From AWTP1-13 sp963840075 (GTDB taxonomy: Bacteria; Pseudomonadota; Alphaproteobacteria; Rhizobiales; Hyphomicrobiaceae): a stretch of 64,000 nt of DNA. A program made the translations under genes and the position numbers. The stretch lies in the NCBI GenBank assembly GCA_963840075.1, contig CAWIXS010000017.1, forward strand, positions 248,001 to 312,000, read 5' to 3'. A model generated the notes under the pieces. The model was not told where the DNA came from, did not search any database, and saw nothing but the letters and a program-made list of their open reading frames with translations. Below are positions 17,574-26,037 of this stretch, one piece after another (within the stretch, counting starts at the first letter, position 1; each line of letters opens with the position of its first letter).

Positions 17574-18791
17574 ATGACGCTTGTCGAGCAATATCGCGCG
17601 CTTGTGGCGACGGGCGTGCTGGAGGAGGACGCCGCGCAGGCCGTCATCGCGGCCATGCTCCAGGCCCTGGCGCAGGAGCTGCGGCACTGGCGGCGCCGGC
17701 GCAACGGCCTCGCCGCCCTCCTCGCGCGCAGCCGCACCCAGACGCCGAGGGGGCTTTACCTCTACGGCCCCGTCGGCCGCGGCAAGACCATGCTGATGGA
17801 CCTGTTCTTTGCGACCACGACCTTCCGCTACAAGCGCCGCGCACACTTCCACGAGTTCATGGCAGAGGTGCACGAGCGCATCTCCGCCGCGCGCAAGACC
17901 GTTCCGGGCGACCCCATCCCGCAGGTTGCAGCGGCCATCGCCGACAAGACGGCGCTGCTCTGCTTCGACGAGCTGCACGTCACCGACATCGCCGACGCCA
18001 TGATCCTGTCGCGTCTCTTCAAGGCGCTGCTCGAGCGCCGGGTGGTGGTGGTCGCCACCTCCAACGTGCCCCCGCGCGAGCTCTACAAGAACGGCCTCAA
18101 CCGCCAGCTCTTCCTGCCCTTCATCGACCTCATCGAGCAGCTCATGGACGTGGAGACGCTGCCGGCCGCTCGGGACTACCGCCTCTCCAAGCTTGCGGGC
18201 CGGCCGCTCTACTTCACGCCGGCCGACGCCCGCGCCACGGCCGAGATGGACCGTCTCTGGGTCGATCTGACCGGCAACAGCCCCGGCACGCCGCTCACTT
18301 TGGAGGTGAAGGGCCGCAAGCTCGTCGTCCCCCTGGCCGCGCTGGGCGTGGCCCGCTTCAGCTTCGCCGGGCTGTGCGAGCAGCCACAGGGCACGCTGGA
18401 TTACCTGGCGCTGGCCCACAAGTTCCACACCGTGCTGATCGACGGCATCCCGGTGCTGGGCCCGGCCCGCCGCGACGTGGCGCGCCGCTTCGTCAACCTG
18501 ATCGACACGCTCTACGACAGCCACATCGGCCTCGCCGTCTCGGCGGCGGCGGAGCCCGCCGGCCTCTACCCCGAGGGCGACATCCATTTCCTGTTCGAGC
18601 GCACCGTCTCCCGCCTCACCGAGATGCAGTCCGCGGCCTACCTCGCCGCCCGCGGCGACCGCACGGGCCACCTGCGCCAACCGGACGCCGCCCCGCTTGC
18701 GCCGACCGGACTCTCCTCCCCGCTTGCGCCGACCGGACTCCCCTCCCCCTTGCGGGGAGGGGCTGGGGGTGGGGGGACTCCCGACCTCTGA
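17574..18791 (+). CDS. zapE: AFG1/ZapE-family ATPase
   Basis: A 405-aa P-loop ATPase. Walker A is GPVGRGKT, Walker B LLCFDELHV, and sensor 1 VVVATSNVPP; RAHFHEFMAEVHERI and YKNGLNRQLFLPFI are family hallmarks. In E. coli ZapE associates with the division ring; the mitochondrial homologue handles misassembled oxidase subunits. The last 35 residues are unusual: PLAPTGLSS-PLAPTGLPS-PLRGG encodes a tandem 27-base repeat running into a family A palindrome, so the gene's natural end has been extended through inserted repeat DNA. The normal C-terminus is probably near QSAAYLAARGD. Confidence 0.92.
   Translation: MTLVEQYRALVATGVLEEDAAQAVIAAMLQALAQELRHWRRRRNGLAALLARSRTQTPRGLYLYGPVGRGKTMLMDLFFATTTFRYKRRAHFHEFMAEVHERISAARKTVPGDPIPQVAAAIADKTALLCFDELHVTDIADAMILSRLFKALLERRVVVVATSNVPPRELYKNGLNRQLFLPFIDLIEQLMDVETLPAARDYRLSKLAGRPLYFTPADARATAEMDRLWVDLTGNSPGTPLTLEVKGRKLVVPLAALGVARFSFAGLCEQPQGTLDYLALAHKFHTVLIDGIPVLGPARRDVARRFVNLIDTLYDSHIGLAVSAAAEPAGLYPEGDIHFLFERTVSRLTEMQSAAYLAARGDRTGHLRQPDAAPLAPTGLSSPLAPTGLPSPLRGGAGGGGTPDL
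18693..18785. repeat. Tandem 27-bp units plus family A palindrome (copy 2), inside zapE
   Basis: Two 27-base units beginning CCCCGCTTGCGCCGACCGG, then CCTCCCCCTTGCGGGGAGGGG and a G-rich tail GGGGGTGGGGGG. The units are in phase with codons and are translated as the zapE C-terminus. Confidence 0.7.
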
Positions 18792-18813
18792 GGTGGGCTG
18801 AAACCCCGGCTGG

Positions 18814-19650
18814 CTATTTCGCCAGCTCGCGCGACCGCCGCGCCGCCGCCTCGACGGCCTTGCGCATCAGCTCCGGCAGCCCCCTGTCCGCCGCCATCAG
18901 CACCTCGAGCGCGGCGGCCGTGGTGCCGCCGGGCGAGGTGACGTTCCGACGCAATGTGGCGGCATCCAGGTCGGAGCGGTGCAGCAGCTCGCCGGCGCCG
19001 GCCACCGTCCAGCGCGCCAGCTGCGCCGCCAGCTCCGGCGCGAGCCCGGCCGCGACCCCGGCCTCGGCCAGGCACTCGGCGAGGTGGAACACGTAGGCCG
19101 GCCCCGAGCCCGAGACGGCCGTCACCGCGTCCAGCAGCCCCTCGTTGTCGACCCAAGCGACCTCACCGACGGCGCGCATGAGCTGATCGCAGGTCTCGCG
19201 CTGGCGCGCGCCGACATGCGCGTTGCCGACGGCCACCGAGATGCCGCGCCCGACGGACGCCGGCGTATTCGGCATCACCCGCACCACCGCGGTCGCGGGC
19301 GGCAGGTGCACCGCGAGCCCGTCGATGCGCCGCCCGGCGGCGATGGAGACGACCAGCGTATCGCGGCCCACCAGCTTCGCCAGCTGCGGCAGCACCTCGT
19401 CCATCACCTGCGGCTTGACGGCGACGAGCAGCACCGCCGGCGGCTCGGGCAGCGCGTCGATGTGGTCCTCCACGCGGATGCCGCGGGCGTCGAGCTCGGC
19501 CTTGACGCGCGGCTGCGGCGCCGGCTCCTGCACGATGACACGCGCCGGATCGAGCCCCCCCTCGAGCCACCCGGAGAGCAGGGCGTAGCCCATGTTGCCG
19601 GCGCCGGCGAGCAGGAGCGGTCCATCGAGGTGCAGGGTCATGGCTCTCAT
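18814..19650 (-). CDS. proC: Pyrroline-5-carboxylate reductase
   Basis: A 278-aa NAD(P)H enzyme performing the last step of proline synthesis. It has the Rossmann motif LLAGAGNMGYALLSGW, VAVKPQVMDEVL, the substrate-binding VRVMPNTPASVGRG, and the dimer-domain signature DAVTAVSGSGPAYVFHLAE with RRNVTSPGGTTAAALEVL. Two ATG codons three residues apart (19650 and 19641) are possible starts. It lies convergent to zapE and about 100 bases downstream of the APH-like kinase gene. Confidence 0.95.
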   Translation of the reverse strand: MRAMTLHLDGPLLLAGAGNMGYALLSGWLEGGLDPARVIVQEPAPQPRVKAELDARGIRVEDHIDALPEPPAVLLVAVKPQVMDEVLPQLAKLVGRDTLVVSIAAGRRIDGLAVHLPPATAVVRVMPNTPASVGRGISVAVGNAHVGARQRETCDQLMRAVGEVAWVDNEGLLDAVTAVSGSGPAYVFHLAECLAEAGVAAGLAPELAAQLARWTVAGAGELLHRSDLDAATLRRNVTSPGGTTAAALEVLMAADRGLPELMRKAVEAAARRSRELAK

Positions 19651-19746
19651 GTCTCATACGGGCTCTGTGTCAGGGGGCACGAGGTTGTCGAGCAGACGCG
19701 CGATGATACCACTCTTGTCTTCCCGGAGGTTCTGCCGCCGGGCGCC

Positions 19747-20562
19747 TCACCGATCGACGAGGCCGTCCAGCAGCGCGACGCATCGGAGCCGCCAGGCGGG
19801 GTCCAACCCGTCGTCCATGTCCCAGCTCGCCGAGAGACCGGCGTGCGCCAGCGAGAACGCTAGTATGCGCTGAGCGTCTATTTCAAGGCGTGCCGCGTAG
19901 AGTCGCGCCAAGCGCCGCATGCGGGCCGCATCGTGGACAATCTCGGCGTGCGGCCAAGGATTGGTCAGCAGGTTGGCCGTGTCATAGGTGCGCTCGCCGA
20001 GGAGGGCTTTCGGGTCGATGGCAAGCCAGTCACGGTCGCCGCCATCGAGCACGTTGCCATGATGAAGATCTCCGTGCAGAGGGACCACGTCGCATCGGCT
20101 CGCCAGCAGGCGGCGTGCGACGCTCGCACACCGGGGCAGCAGCTCGTGATCGGCCGCACGCCTGAGCAGGGCCTCGAACTGGCCCTCCAGAGGCGTCAAC
20201 GTCTCGGGGACGGGCCCGGCGCGGGGGCGATGCAGCCTGAGGATCGTCTCAGCGAGGATCTCGGAAGCCACATCATCGGCGCCGGAGGTTGCCATGGCGC
20301 CGAGCGAGCGCACGCCCTCGGCGCGCTCCATCAGCAGCGCTTTGTCATCCGCAGCCATGACACGAACCGCGCCGTCCCCGTCGAGATACCTGAGGAAGGC
20401 CACCCCATTTCGTTCGTCGCTCGCGGGCTTGAAGATCTTGAGCATCGCCGCAACGGCGCCGCGCTGCACAGGCAAGAGCCAGCTTGACGGCGTTTCGATG
20501 GGATTTCCGTCCACAACCAGGCCCCATTTGGCTAGGAACCAGGCAAGATCCGGCTCCGTCAT
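19747..20562 (-). CDS. Aminoglycoside/hydroxyurea phosphotransferase-like kinase (APH(6) type)
   Basis: A 271-aa kinase-fold protein. The N-terminal lobe has AAMLKIFKPASDE (lysine of the nucleotide site) and ALLMERAEGVRSL; the C-terminal lobe has the catalytic VPLHGDLHHGNVL and the metal-binding DWLAIDPKALLGERTYDTANLL. These match the aminoglycoside/hydroxyurea resistance kinase family, whose members phosphorylate streptomycin at position 6. Chromosomal homologues often have unknown natural substrates, so resistance is an inference. Confidence 0.85.
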   Translation of the reverse strand: MTEPDLAWFLAKWGLVVDGNPIETPSSWLLPVQRGAVAAMLKIFKPASDERNGVAFLRYLDGDGAVRVMAADDKALLMERAEGVRSLGAMATSGADDVASEILAETILRLHRPRAGPVPETLTPLEGQFEALLRRAADHELLPRCASVARRLLASRCDVVPLHGDLHHGNVLDGGDRDWLAIDPKALLGERTYDTANLLTNPWPHAEIVHDAARMRRLARLYAARLEIDAQRILAFSLAHAGLSASWDMDDGLDPAWRLRCVALLDGLVDR

Positions 20563-20583
20563 CGCGCTACCTCGATTGGCCGG

Positions 20584-21282
20584 TCAGGCCTTGGGCGACC
20601 GCCGCGGCGAGGGCGCGAGCAGGCCGGGGGTGGCGTTGGCGATCAGCTTGTCCACGTCGAGCTGCGGGGCGATCTCCAGGTAATCCTTGTCGATCAGCAG
20701 CGAGGCGGCGCCGTGCACGAAGGTCCAGAGCCTGAGCGCGATCTCCAGAGCGTCGCCGCGCACGCGGTTCTGTTGGCAATAGAGCGTGATCTGCTCGATC
20801 AGATGGGCGAAGCAGTCGTGCCCGGTGCCGGCCACGTCCGCCGCCATCTTGAGCGACGGCTCCTGCCCGAACATCAGGCGGAACACCGCCGTCTCCCGCA
20901 CCGCGAAGGCGACGTAGGCCTGCCCCATGGCGACGAGCGCGTCCAAGGTGCCCGCGCCCTTCTCGGCGATCACGGCCATCGCCTCGGCCTTGAGCTCGTC
21001 GAAGCCGCACGAGGCGATCTCCGCCAGGATCTCCTGCTTGCTGCGGAAGTGGCGGTAGGGCGCCGCCGTGGTGACGCCGGCGACCCGGCAGGCGTCCGCA
21101 AGCGTGAAGTTCTCCGCCCCGCGCTCCATCACCAGCTGGCGCGTGGCGCCGATCAGCGCCTCGCGCAGCCCGCCGTGGTGGTAGTGCGCCCGCGCCGGCG
21201 CCACGTGCGGCGCCCAGCGCGGCGCCCTGGCCGCCTTCTTCTGCACCTTGGCCGTCTTGCGCTTCGTCATAATGCTCAGCAT
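20584..21282 (-). CDS. TetR-family repressor, divergent to an RND efflux operon
   Basis: A 232-aa regulator. A basic N-terminal tail (residues 1-33) precedes the TetR helix-turn-helix: LREALIGATRQLVMERGAENF, LADACRVAGVTTAAPYRHF, and RSKQEILAEIA. The ligand-binding half has the WxFVHGAASLL segment of the TetR C-terminal domain found in many efflux repressors. It is transcribed away from the efflux adaptor gene, and two matching palindromes lie in the 144-base gap. It probably represses itself and the pump. An alternative start is at 21270. Confidence 0.9.
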   Translation of the reverse strand: MLSIMTKRKTAKVQKKAARAPRWAPHVAPARAHYHHGGLREALIGATRQLVMERGAENFTLADACRVAGVTTAAPYRHFRSKQEILAEIASCGFDELKAEAMAVIAEKGAGTLDALVAMGQAYVAFAVRETAVFRLMFGQEPSLKMAADVAGTGHDCFAHLIEQITLYCQQNRVRGDALEIALRLWTFVHGAASLLIDKDYLEIAPQLDVDKLIANATPGLLAPSPRRSPKA

Positions 21283-21306
21283 GCCCGTTTCACGAGGATT
21301 TGAAAA

Positions 21307-21365
21307 GTTAGCGTCACTAACACTTTGTCACGGGGCCGCTCCCGCCTTATGTGAGTGTCACTTAC
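21307..21365. promoter_or_regulatory. Pair of TetR-type operator palindromes
   Basis: GTTAGCGTCACTAAC at 21307-21321 and GTGAGTGTCACTTAC at 21351-21365 share the pattern GTNAGYGTCACTNAC and are 44 bases apart start to start (about four DNA turns). They sit between the TetR gene and the efflux adaptor gene, exactly where a local repressor would bind. Confidence 0.75.
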
Positions 21366-21426
21366 ATGATGCCCCGCAGGCGCCGCCAAGCGCGCACCGG
21401 GCGTCGGGCAGAGGAAGCATTTCGAG

Positions 21427-22590
21427 ATGGTCATGAGCACGTGGCAGTCCGATCTGGTCCTGCCCCAGAGAACGGCGAGGCGGCAACTGGCCCGTCGCCT
21501 CGCCGTCCCGGCCCTCGTCGCGCTCGCCGCGCTTGCCGCCGGCTGCAAGGGCGAGGCGGCCGTCGAGGAGGAGATCGTCCGCCCCGTAAAGGTCGCCATC
21601 GTCGCTGCGGCGCCCACCGGTCGCACGCTCACCTACTCCGGCGTCGTGCGCCCCCGGATCGAGAGCGCGATGGGCTTCCGCGTCGGCGGCAAGATCGTGG
21701 AGCGCGCCGTCAACGTGGGCGACCGCGTCGAGGTGGGCCAGGTGATCGCCCGCCTCGACGAGACCGACCTGAAGCTCGCCGAGAACGCCGCCAAGGCGGC
21801 GGTGGCCGCGGCGCGCACGCGCCGCGACGTGGCGCACACCAACCTGGAGCGCGCCAAGCCGCTGCTGGCACAGCAGTACATCGCCCAGGCGGCCTACGAC
21901 GTGCGCCTCAACGAGTACGATGCGGCCGCCTCCGCCCTCGACTCGGCCGAGGCGCAGCTCAGACAGGCGGCCAACGCGGTCAGCTACGCGACGATCAGGG
22001 CCGACAGGGCGGGGATCGTCACCGCCGTCACCGGCGAGCCCGGGCAGGTCGTGAGCCCCGGCCAGGCGGTGATCACCATCGCGGAGGCCGGTGCCACCGA
22101 GATCGCCATCGCCGTGCCCGAGCAGGACGCCGGCCGCATCGCCGTGGGCCAGCACGCCGCCATCGCGCTGTGGGCCGGGCCGCGCCTCGGCACCAGGAGC
22201 ACCGAGGGGCGCATCCGCGAGATCGCCGGCCAGGCCGATGCCGCCGCGCGCACCTACGCCGTGCGCGTGGCCGCAGCCAAGCCTCCGCAGGGCATGCGCC
22301 TCGGCATGACCGCCACCGTGGAGATCCGCATCGACGAGGGCGCCGCGGGCCTGCTGGTGCCGCTGACAGCGCTGGCGCAGGCCGACCTCGCCCCCGTGGT
22401 GTTCGTCGTCGACCCCGAGAACAGGACGGTGCGCCGCACGCCCGTCACCATCGCCGGCCCGGCTGCGGACGGCGTCAGGGTCACGGGCGGGCTCAACGCC
22501 GGCGACCTGGTGGTGACTGCGGGCGTGCAGTTCCTGCGCGACGGCATGCGCGTCCGGCTCCCCGGCAAGCGCACGGACAAGTCGAGCTGA
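21427..22590 (+). CDS. RND efflux periplasmic adaptor (membrane fusion protein), lipoprotein
   Basis: A 387-aa adaptor linking the inner-membrane pump to an outer-membrane channel. The signal peptide ends in a lipobox (LAAGC, Cys about residue 40). The barrel-sandwich hybrid is marked by GKIVERAVNVGDRVEVGQVIARLDETD and GIVTAVTGEPGQVVSPGQAV, flanking a coiled-coil hairpin (about residues 115-180); the beta-barrel and membrane-proximal domains follow, ending with ALAQADLAPVVFVVD and DLVVTAGVQFLRDGMRV. No outer-membrane factor gene is adjacent. It lies 59 bases before the pump gene. Confidence 0.92.
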   Translation: MVMSTWQSDLVLPQRTARRQLARRLAVPALVALAALAAGCKGEAAVEEEIVRPVKVAIVAAAPTGRTLTYSGVVRPRIESAMGFRVGGKIVERAVNVGDRVEVGQVIARLDETDLKLAENAAKAAVAAARTRRDVAHTNLERAKPLLAQQYIAQAAYDVRLNEYDAAASALDSAEAQLRQAANAVSYATIRADRAGIVTAVTGEPGQVVSPGQAVITIAEAGATEIAIAVPEQDAGRIAVGQHAAIALWAGPRLGTRSTEGRIREIAGQADAAARTYAVRVAAAKPPQGMRLGMTATVEIRIDEGAAGLLVPLTALAQADLAPVVFVVDPENRTVRRTPVTIAGPAADGVRVTGGLNAGDLVVTAGVQFLRDGMRVRLPGKRTDKSS

Positions 22591-22649
22591 CCTCGCTCTC
22601 AGCGAAACCAGCATCGAGACAGAAGACGTAGAACGTCGGAGCACGGTCC

Positions 22650-25600
22650 ATGTCTGCTGACGGAAGCCTTGGTCGGGGTCAGACCCCTCGCGAGGACGGC
22701 TCGTTCAACCCCCGCGTTGGAGGCGATGGGTCTGACCCCGCCCACCGGTTCAACCTCTCCGCCTGGGCGATCGCGCACGGCAACTTTGCCGCCTTTCTCA
22801 TCGTGCTGCTGCTCGCCGCCGGCGGCTATGCGTTCCTCACGCTCGGCCAGAAGGAGGACCCGGACTTCACCTTCCGCGTGATGGTGGTGCAGGTGCTCTG
22901 GCCCGGCGCCTCGGTGGAGGAGATGCAGGAGCAGGTGGTCGACAAGGTCGAGCGCAAGCTGCAGGAGACCCCGGGCCTCGAATACCTGCGCTCCTACACC
23001 CGCCCCGGCTCGGCCGCCATCTTCGTCAACCTCAGAGGCAACGTGCGCGGCGCCGCGGTGGCCGACGCCTTCTATCAGGTGCGCAAGAAGATCGGCGACA
23101 TCCGCCACACCCTGCCCGAGGGCGTCGTCGGCCCGTTCTTCAACGACGAGTTCGGCGACACCTACATGTCGCTCTACGCCGTCACCGGCCAGGGCTACGC
23201 CTATCCCGAGACCAAGGCCTTCGCCAAGAGCGCGCGCGACATCCTGCTGCGCATCCCCGGCGTCGCCAAGGTCGACCTCCTCGGCACCCAGGAGGAGCGC
23301 ATCTTCATCGAGATCTCCTCGCTCGCGCTCGCCGAGCGCGGGCTCACCGCGCTCGACATCCAGGCGGCGCTTGCCGGCCAGAACGCCATGGAGCCGGGCG
23401 GGCGCATCGAGACCAGCGAGCGCTCCGTGCGGATCGCCGTGGACGGCGGGCTCAGGTCGGTGGAGGACATCCGCGAGCTCAGACTGCGCGCCGGCCAGCA
23501 GACCTTCCGGCTCGGCGACATCGCCGAAGTGAAGCGCGCGCTGGAGGACCCGCCCGCCGCCAAGCACCGCTACCAGGGCAAGGAGGCGGTGCTGCTCGGC
23601 GCCACCATGGCGCCGGGCTACAACGTCACCGTCGTCGGCGCCGCGGTCGAGCGCGCCTTGATGGGCATCGAGCGCGACCTGCCCGTCGGCGTCGAGCTCG
23701 GCAAGGTCTCCGACCAAGCCCAGGTGGTGAGCAAGTCGGTCGGCGAGTTCATGCGCTCCCTCGGCGAGGCCATCGCCATCGTGCTCGTCGTCTCGTTCAT
23801 CACGCTGGGCGTGCGCGCCGGCCTCGTCGTCGCGCTGACGATCCCGCTGGTGCTGGCGGCGACCTTCTTCGTCATGCAGATGATGGGCATCGACCTGCAC
23901 CGCATCTCGCTGGGCGCGCTCATCATCGCGCTGGGCCTGCTCGTCGACGACGCCATGATCGCGGTGGAGATGATGGACCGCAAGCTCGAGGAGGGCTTCG
24001 ACAAGCTGAGTGCGGCGACCTTCGCCTACACGTCCACCGCGTTCCCCATGCTGACGGGCACGCTGATTACCGTCGCCGGCTTCATCCCGGTCGGCTTCGC
24101 AGCGAGCCAGGCCGGCGAGTACGTCAGCGCGCTCTTCTGGGTGACGGGCATATCCCTGGTGATCTCCTGGTTCGCCGCGGTCTATTTCACGCCGTGGATC
24201 GGCTACCGGCTCCTGAAGGCGCGCCGCCCACGCGGCGGGGCGCACCACGGCGAGGCCTTCAACTCGCTGCCCTTCCGCATCATCCGCGCCGTCGTCTCCT
24301 GGTGCGTGCGCTGGCGCAAGACCGTGGTCGCCCTGACCGTCGGCGCGCTCGTGGCCAGCATCGCCAGCTTCGCCGTCATCCCGCAGCAGTTCTTCCCGAC
24401 CTCCAACCGGCCCGAGATCCTGGTCGACCTGTGGCTGCCCGAGGGCTCCGCGTTCGCCGACACCGAGCGCGAGGCCAAGGCGGTCGAGGCGCGGCTGCTG
24501 CATGACCCCGATCTTGCCCCAGATCTGGCCTATGTCGTCGCCTTCGTCGGCGAGGGCGCGCCGCGCTTCTACCTGCCGCTCGACCAGCAGCTCAAGAACC
24601 AGAACTTCGCCCAGCTGTTCTTGATGTCGAAGTCGCTGGAGGCGCGCGAGCACGCGCTCGTCCGGGTGCGCCGCGTGCTGGCGCAGGACTTCCCCAACAT
24701 CCGCGCCAGGGCCGAGCGCCTGTTCAACGGCCCGCCCGTGGGCTGGGCCGTGCAGGTGCGCGTCACCGGGCCCGACCGCGCCGAGGTGCGCCGCCTTGCC
24801 GACGAGGTGGCAAACGTCATGCGCGCGGCGCCGGAGATCGGCAACGTGCACGACGACTGGCTGGAGCCGGTGCCCGGCATGCGGCTCGAGATCAACCAGG
24901 ACCGCGCCCGCGCGCTGGGCGTCACCTCGCAGGCGGTGCGCCGCTCGCTGCAGGCGATCCTCTCCGGCTTCCAGATCGGCGAGTTCCGCGACGGCGACGA
25001 GACCATCCGCATCATGCTGCGCGAGCCGTCGCGCACCCGCAGCCTCATCACCGCGCTCGACAACGTCTACGTCAAGACCGCCACCGGCGCCTCCGTGCCC
25101 CTGCGCCAGGTCGCCGACATGAAGCTCATACTGGAGCCCGGCATCCAGTGGCGCCGCGACCGCCTGCCGTCGATCACCGTGCGCGGCACCGTCCCCGACC
25201 ACCTGCAGTCCAACGATGTCTCCAACGCCGTGTTCGCCAAGCTCAGCTCCCTGCGCCAGGGCCTCGCCACCGGCTATAGCATCGAGCTGCAGGGCGCGGT
25301 CGAGGAGGCGGCCAAGAGCCAGACCTCGATCAACGAGAAGATGCCCGTGATGCTGATGGTGGTCCTGCTCCTGCTCATGATCCAGCTGCAGCACTTCGGC
25401 AAGACCATGCTGGTGCTGGCGACCGGCCCGCTCGGGCTCATCGGCGCCGCCGCCGCGCTCCTCCTGTTCCAGGCCGCCTTCGGCTTCGTCGCCATCCTCG
25501 GCGTGATCGCGCTCGCCGGCATCATCATGCGCAACAGCGTGATTCTGGTCGACCAGATCGAGCAGGACATCAAGGCCGGGCACGACACCTATACCGCCAT

Positions 25601-25883
25601 CGTGGAGGCCGCCGTGCGCCGCTTCCGCCCGATCACCCTGACGGCCGCCGCCGCCGGCCTCGCCATGATCCCGCTCGCGCAGGAGGTGTTCTGGGCGCCG
25701 ATGGCCATCTCCATGATGGGCGGCCTCGTCGCCGCCACCATCCTCACTCTGACGTTCCTGCCGGCGCTCTACGCGCTGGCTTTCAGGGCGCCCCGACGGG
25801 CTCCCGAGGCCGCGCCGGATCGACCGGGACCGGGCGATACGCAGGAGGCGGACTCCAGGTACGCCCTGCCGACGCCTGCGTAG
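22650..25883 (+). CDS. RND multidrug efflux pump, inner-membrane subunit
   Basis: A 1077-aa proton-driven pump of the AcrB superfamily with 12 membrane segments and two large periplasmic loops. The proton-relay aspartates are visible in LGLLVDDAMIAVEMM of helix 4, and the matching helix-10 region is PLGLIGAAAALLLFQ to IIMRNSVILVDQI. The N-terminus (before NLSAWAIAHGNFAAFLIVLL) is unusual: residues 9-32 are encoded by a GGGGTCAGACCC...GGGTCTGACCCC inverted repeat, and no later start precedes the first helix. The substrate is unknown. Confidence 0.93.
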   Translation: MSADGSLGRGQTPREDGSFNPRVGGDGSDPAHRFNLSAWAIAHGNFAAFLIVLLLAAGGYAFLTLGQKEDPDFTFRVMVVQVLWPGASVEEMQEQVVDKVERKLQETPGLEYLRSYTRPGSAAIFVNLRGNVRGAAVADAFYQVRKKIGDIRHTLPEGVVGPFFNDEFGDTYMSLYAVTGQGYAYPETKAFAKSARDILLRIPGVAKVDLLGTQEERIFIEISSLALAERGLTALDIQAALAGQNAMEPGGRIETSERSVRIAVDGGLRSVEDIRELRLRAGQQTFRLGDIAEVKRALEDPPAAKHRYQGKEAVLLGATMAPGYNVTVVGAAVERALMGIERDLPVGVELGKVSDQAQVVSKSVGEFMRSLGEAIAIVLVVSFITLGVRAGLVVALTIPLVLAATFFVMQMMGIDLHRISLGALIIALGLLVDDAMIAVEMMDRKLEEGFDKLSAATFAYTSTAFPMLTGTLITVAGFIPVGFAASQAGEYVSALFWVTGISLVISWFAAVYFTPWIGYRLLKARRPRGGAHHGEAFNSLPFRIIRAVVSWCVRWRKTVVALTVGALVASIASFAVIPQQFFPTSNRPEILVDLWLPEGSAFADTEREAKAVEARLLHDPDLAPDLAYVVAFVGEGAPRFYLPLDQQLKNQNFAQLFLMSKSLEAREHALVRVRRVLAQDFPNIRARAERLFNGPPVGWAVQVRVTGPDRAEVRRLADEVANVMRAAPEIGNVHDDWLEPVPGMRLEINQDRARALGVTSQAVRRSLQAILSGFQIGEFRDGDETIRIMLREPSRTRSLITALDNVYVKTATGASVPLRQVADMKLILEPGIQWRRDRLPSITVRGTVPDHLQSNDVSNAVFAKLSSLRQGLATGYSIELQGAVEEAAKSQTSINEKMPVMLMVVLLLLMIQLQHFGKTMLVLATGPLGLIGAAAALLLFQAAFGFVAILGVIALAGIIMRNSVILVDQIEQDIKAGHDTYTAIVEAAVRRFRPITLTAAAAGLAMIPLAQEVFWAPMAISMMGGLVAATILTLTFLPALYALAFRAPRRAPEAAPDRPGPGDTQEADSRYALPTPA
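22675..22740. repeat. Inverted repeat, family C copy 1, translated in the RND pump N-terminus
   Basis: GGGGTCAGACCCCTC and, about 50 bases on, GGGTCTGACCCC form an inverted pair. A tighter hairpin with the same core (GTCAGACCC-TCC-GGGTCTGAC) occurs at about 60110-60137. Confidence 0.6.
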
Positions 25884-25904
25884 CGCTCTGTCGCCAGCGC
25901 CTGC

Positions 25905-26025
25905 TTTTGTCATCCCGGAATTTCGCGAAGCGGAATATCCGGGACCCAGGGCCAAGGGGGATGGCGTGGAACCTGGGGCACTGGGTACCGGCTCTCGCGC
26001 TAGCGCGCGAGGCCGGCATGACAGC
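25905..26025. repeat. Interspersed repeat, family D copy 1
   Basis: Begins TGTCATCCCGGAATTTCGCG with the pair CGGAAT...ATATCCGGGACCCAGG, and ends GAGGCCGGCATGACA, so that the whole element is an inverted repeat bounded by TGTCAT and ATGACA. A related element lies at about 53728-53845. This type is common between genes in Hyphomicrobiales. Confidence 0.6.
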
Positions 26026-26037
26026 ATCGCCGCACAC

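Noticed and set aside
18714..18785. CRISPR-like tandem repeat
   Set aside because: Only two units, period 27, no spacers, and in frame with zapE. No cas gene in the window.
22599..26027. A 1142-codon open frame antisense to the RND pump
   Set aside because: It is the complement of a strongly conserved pump gene. The predicted protein is low complexity (Asp/His/Arg runs) with no recognisable fold.
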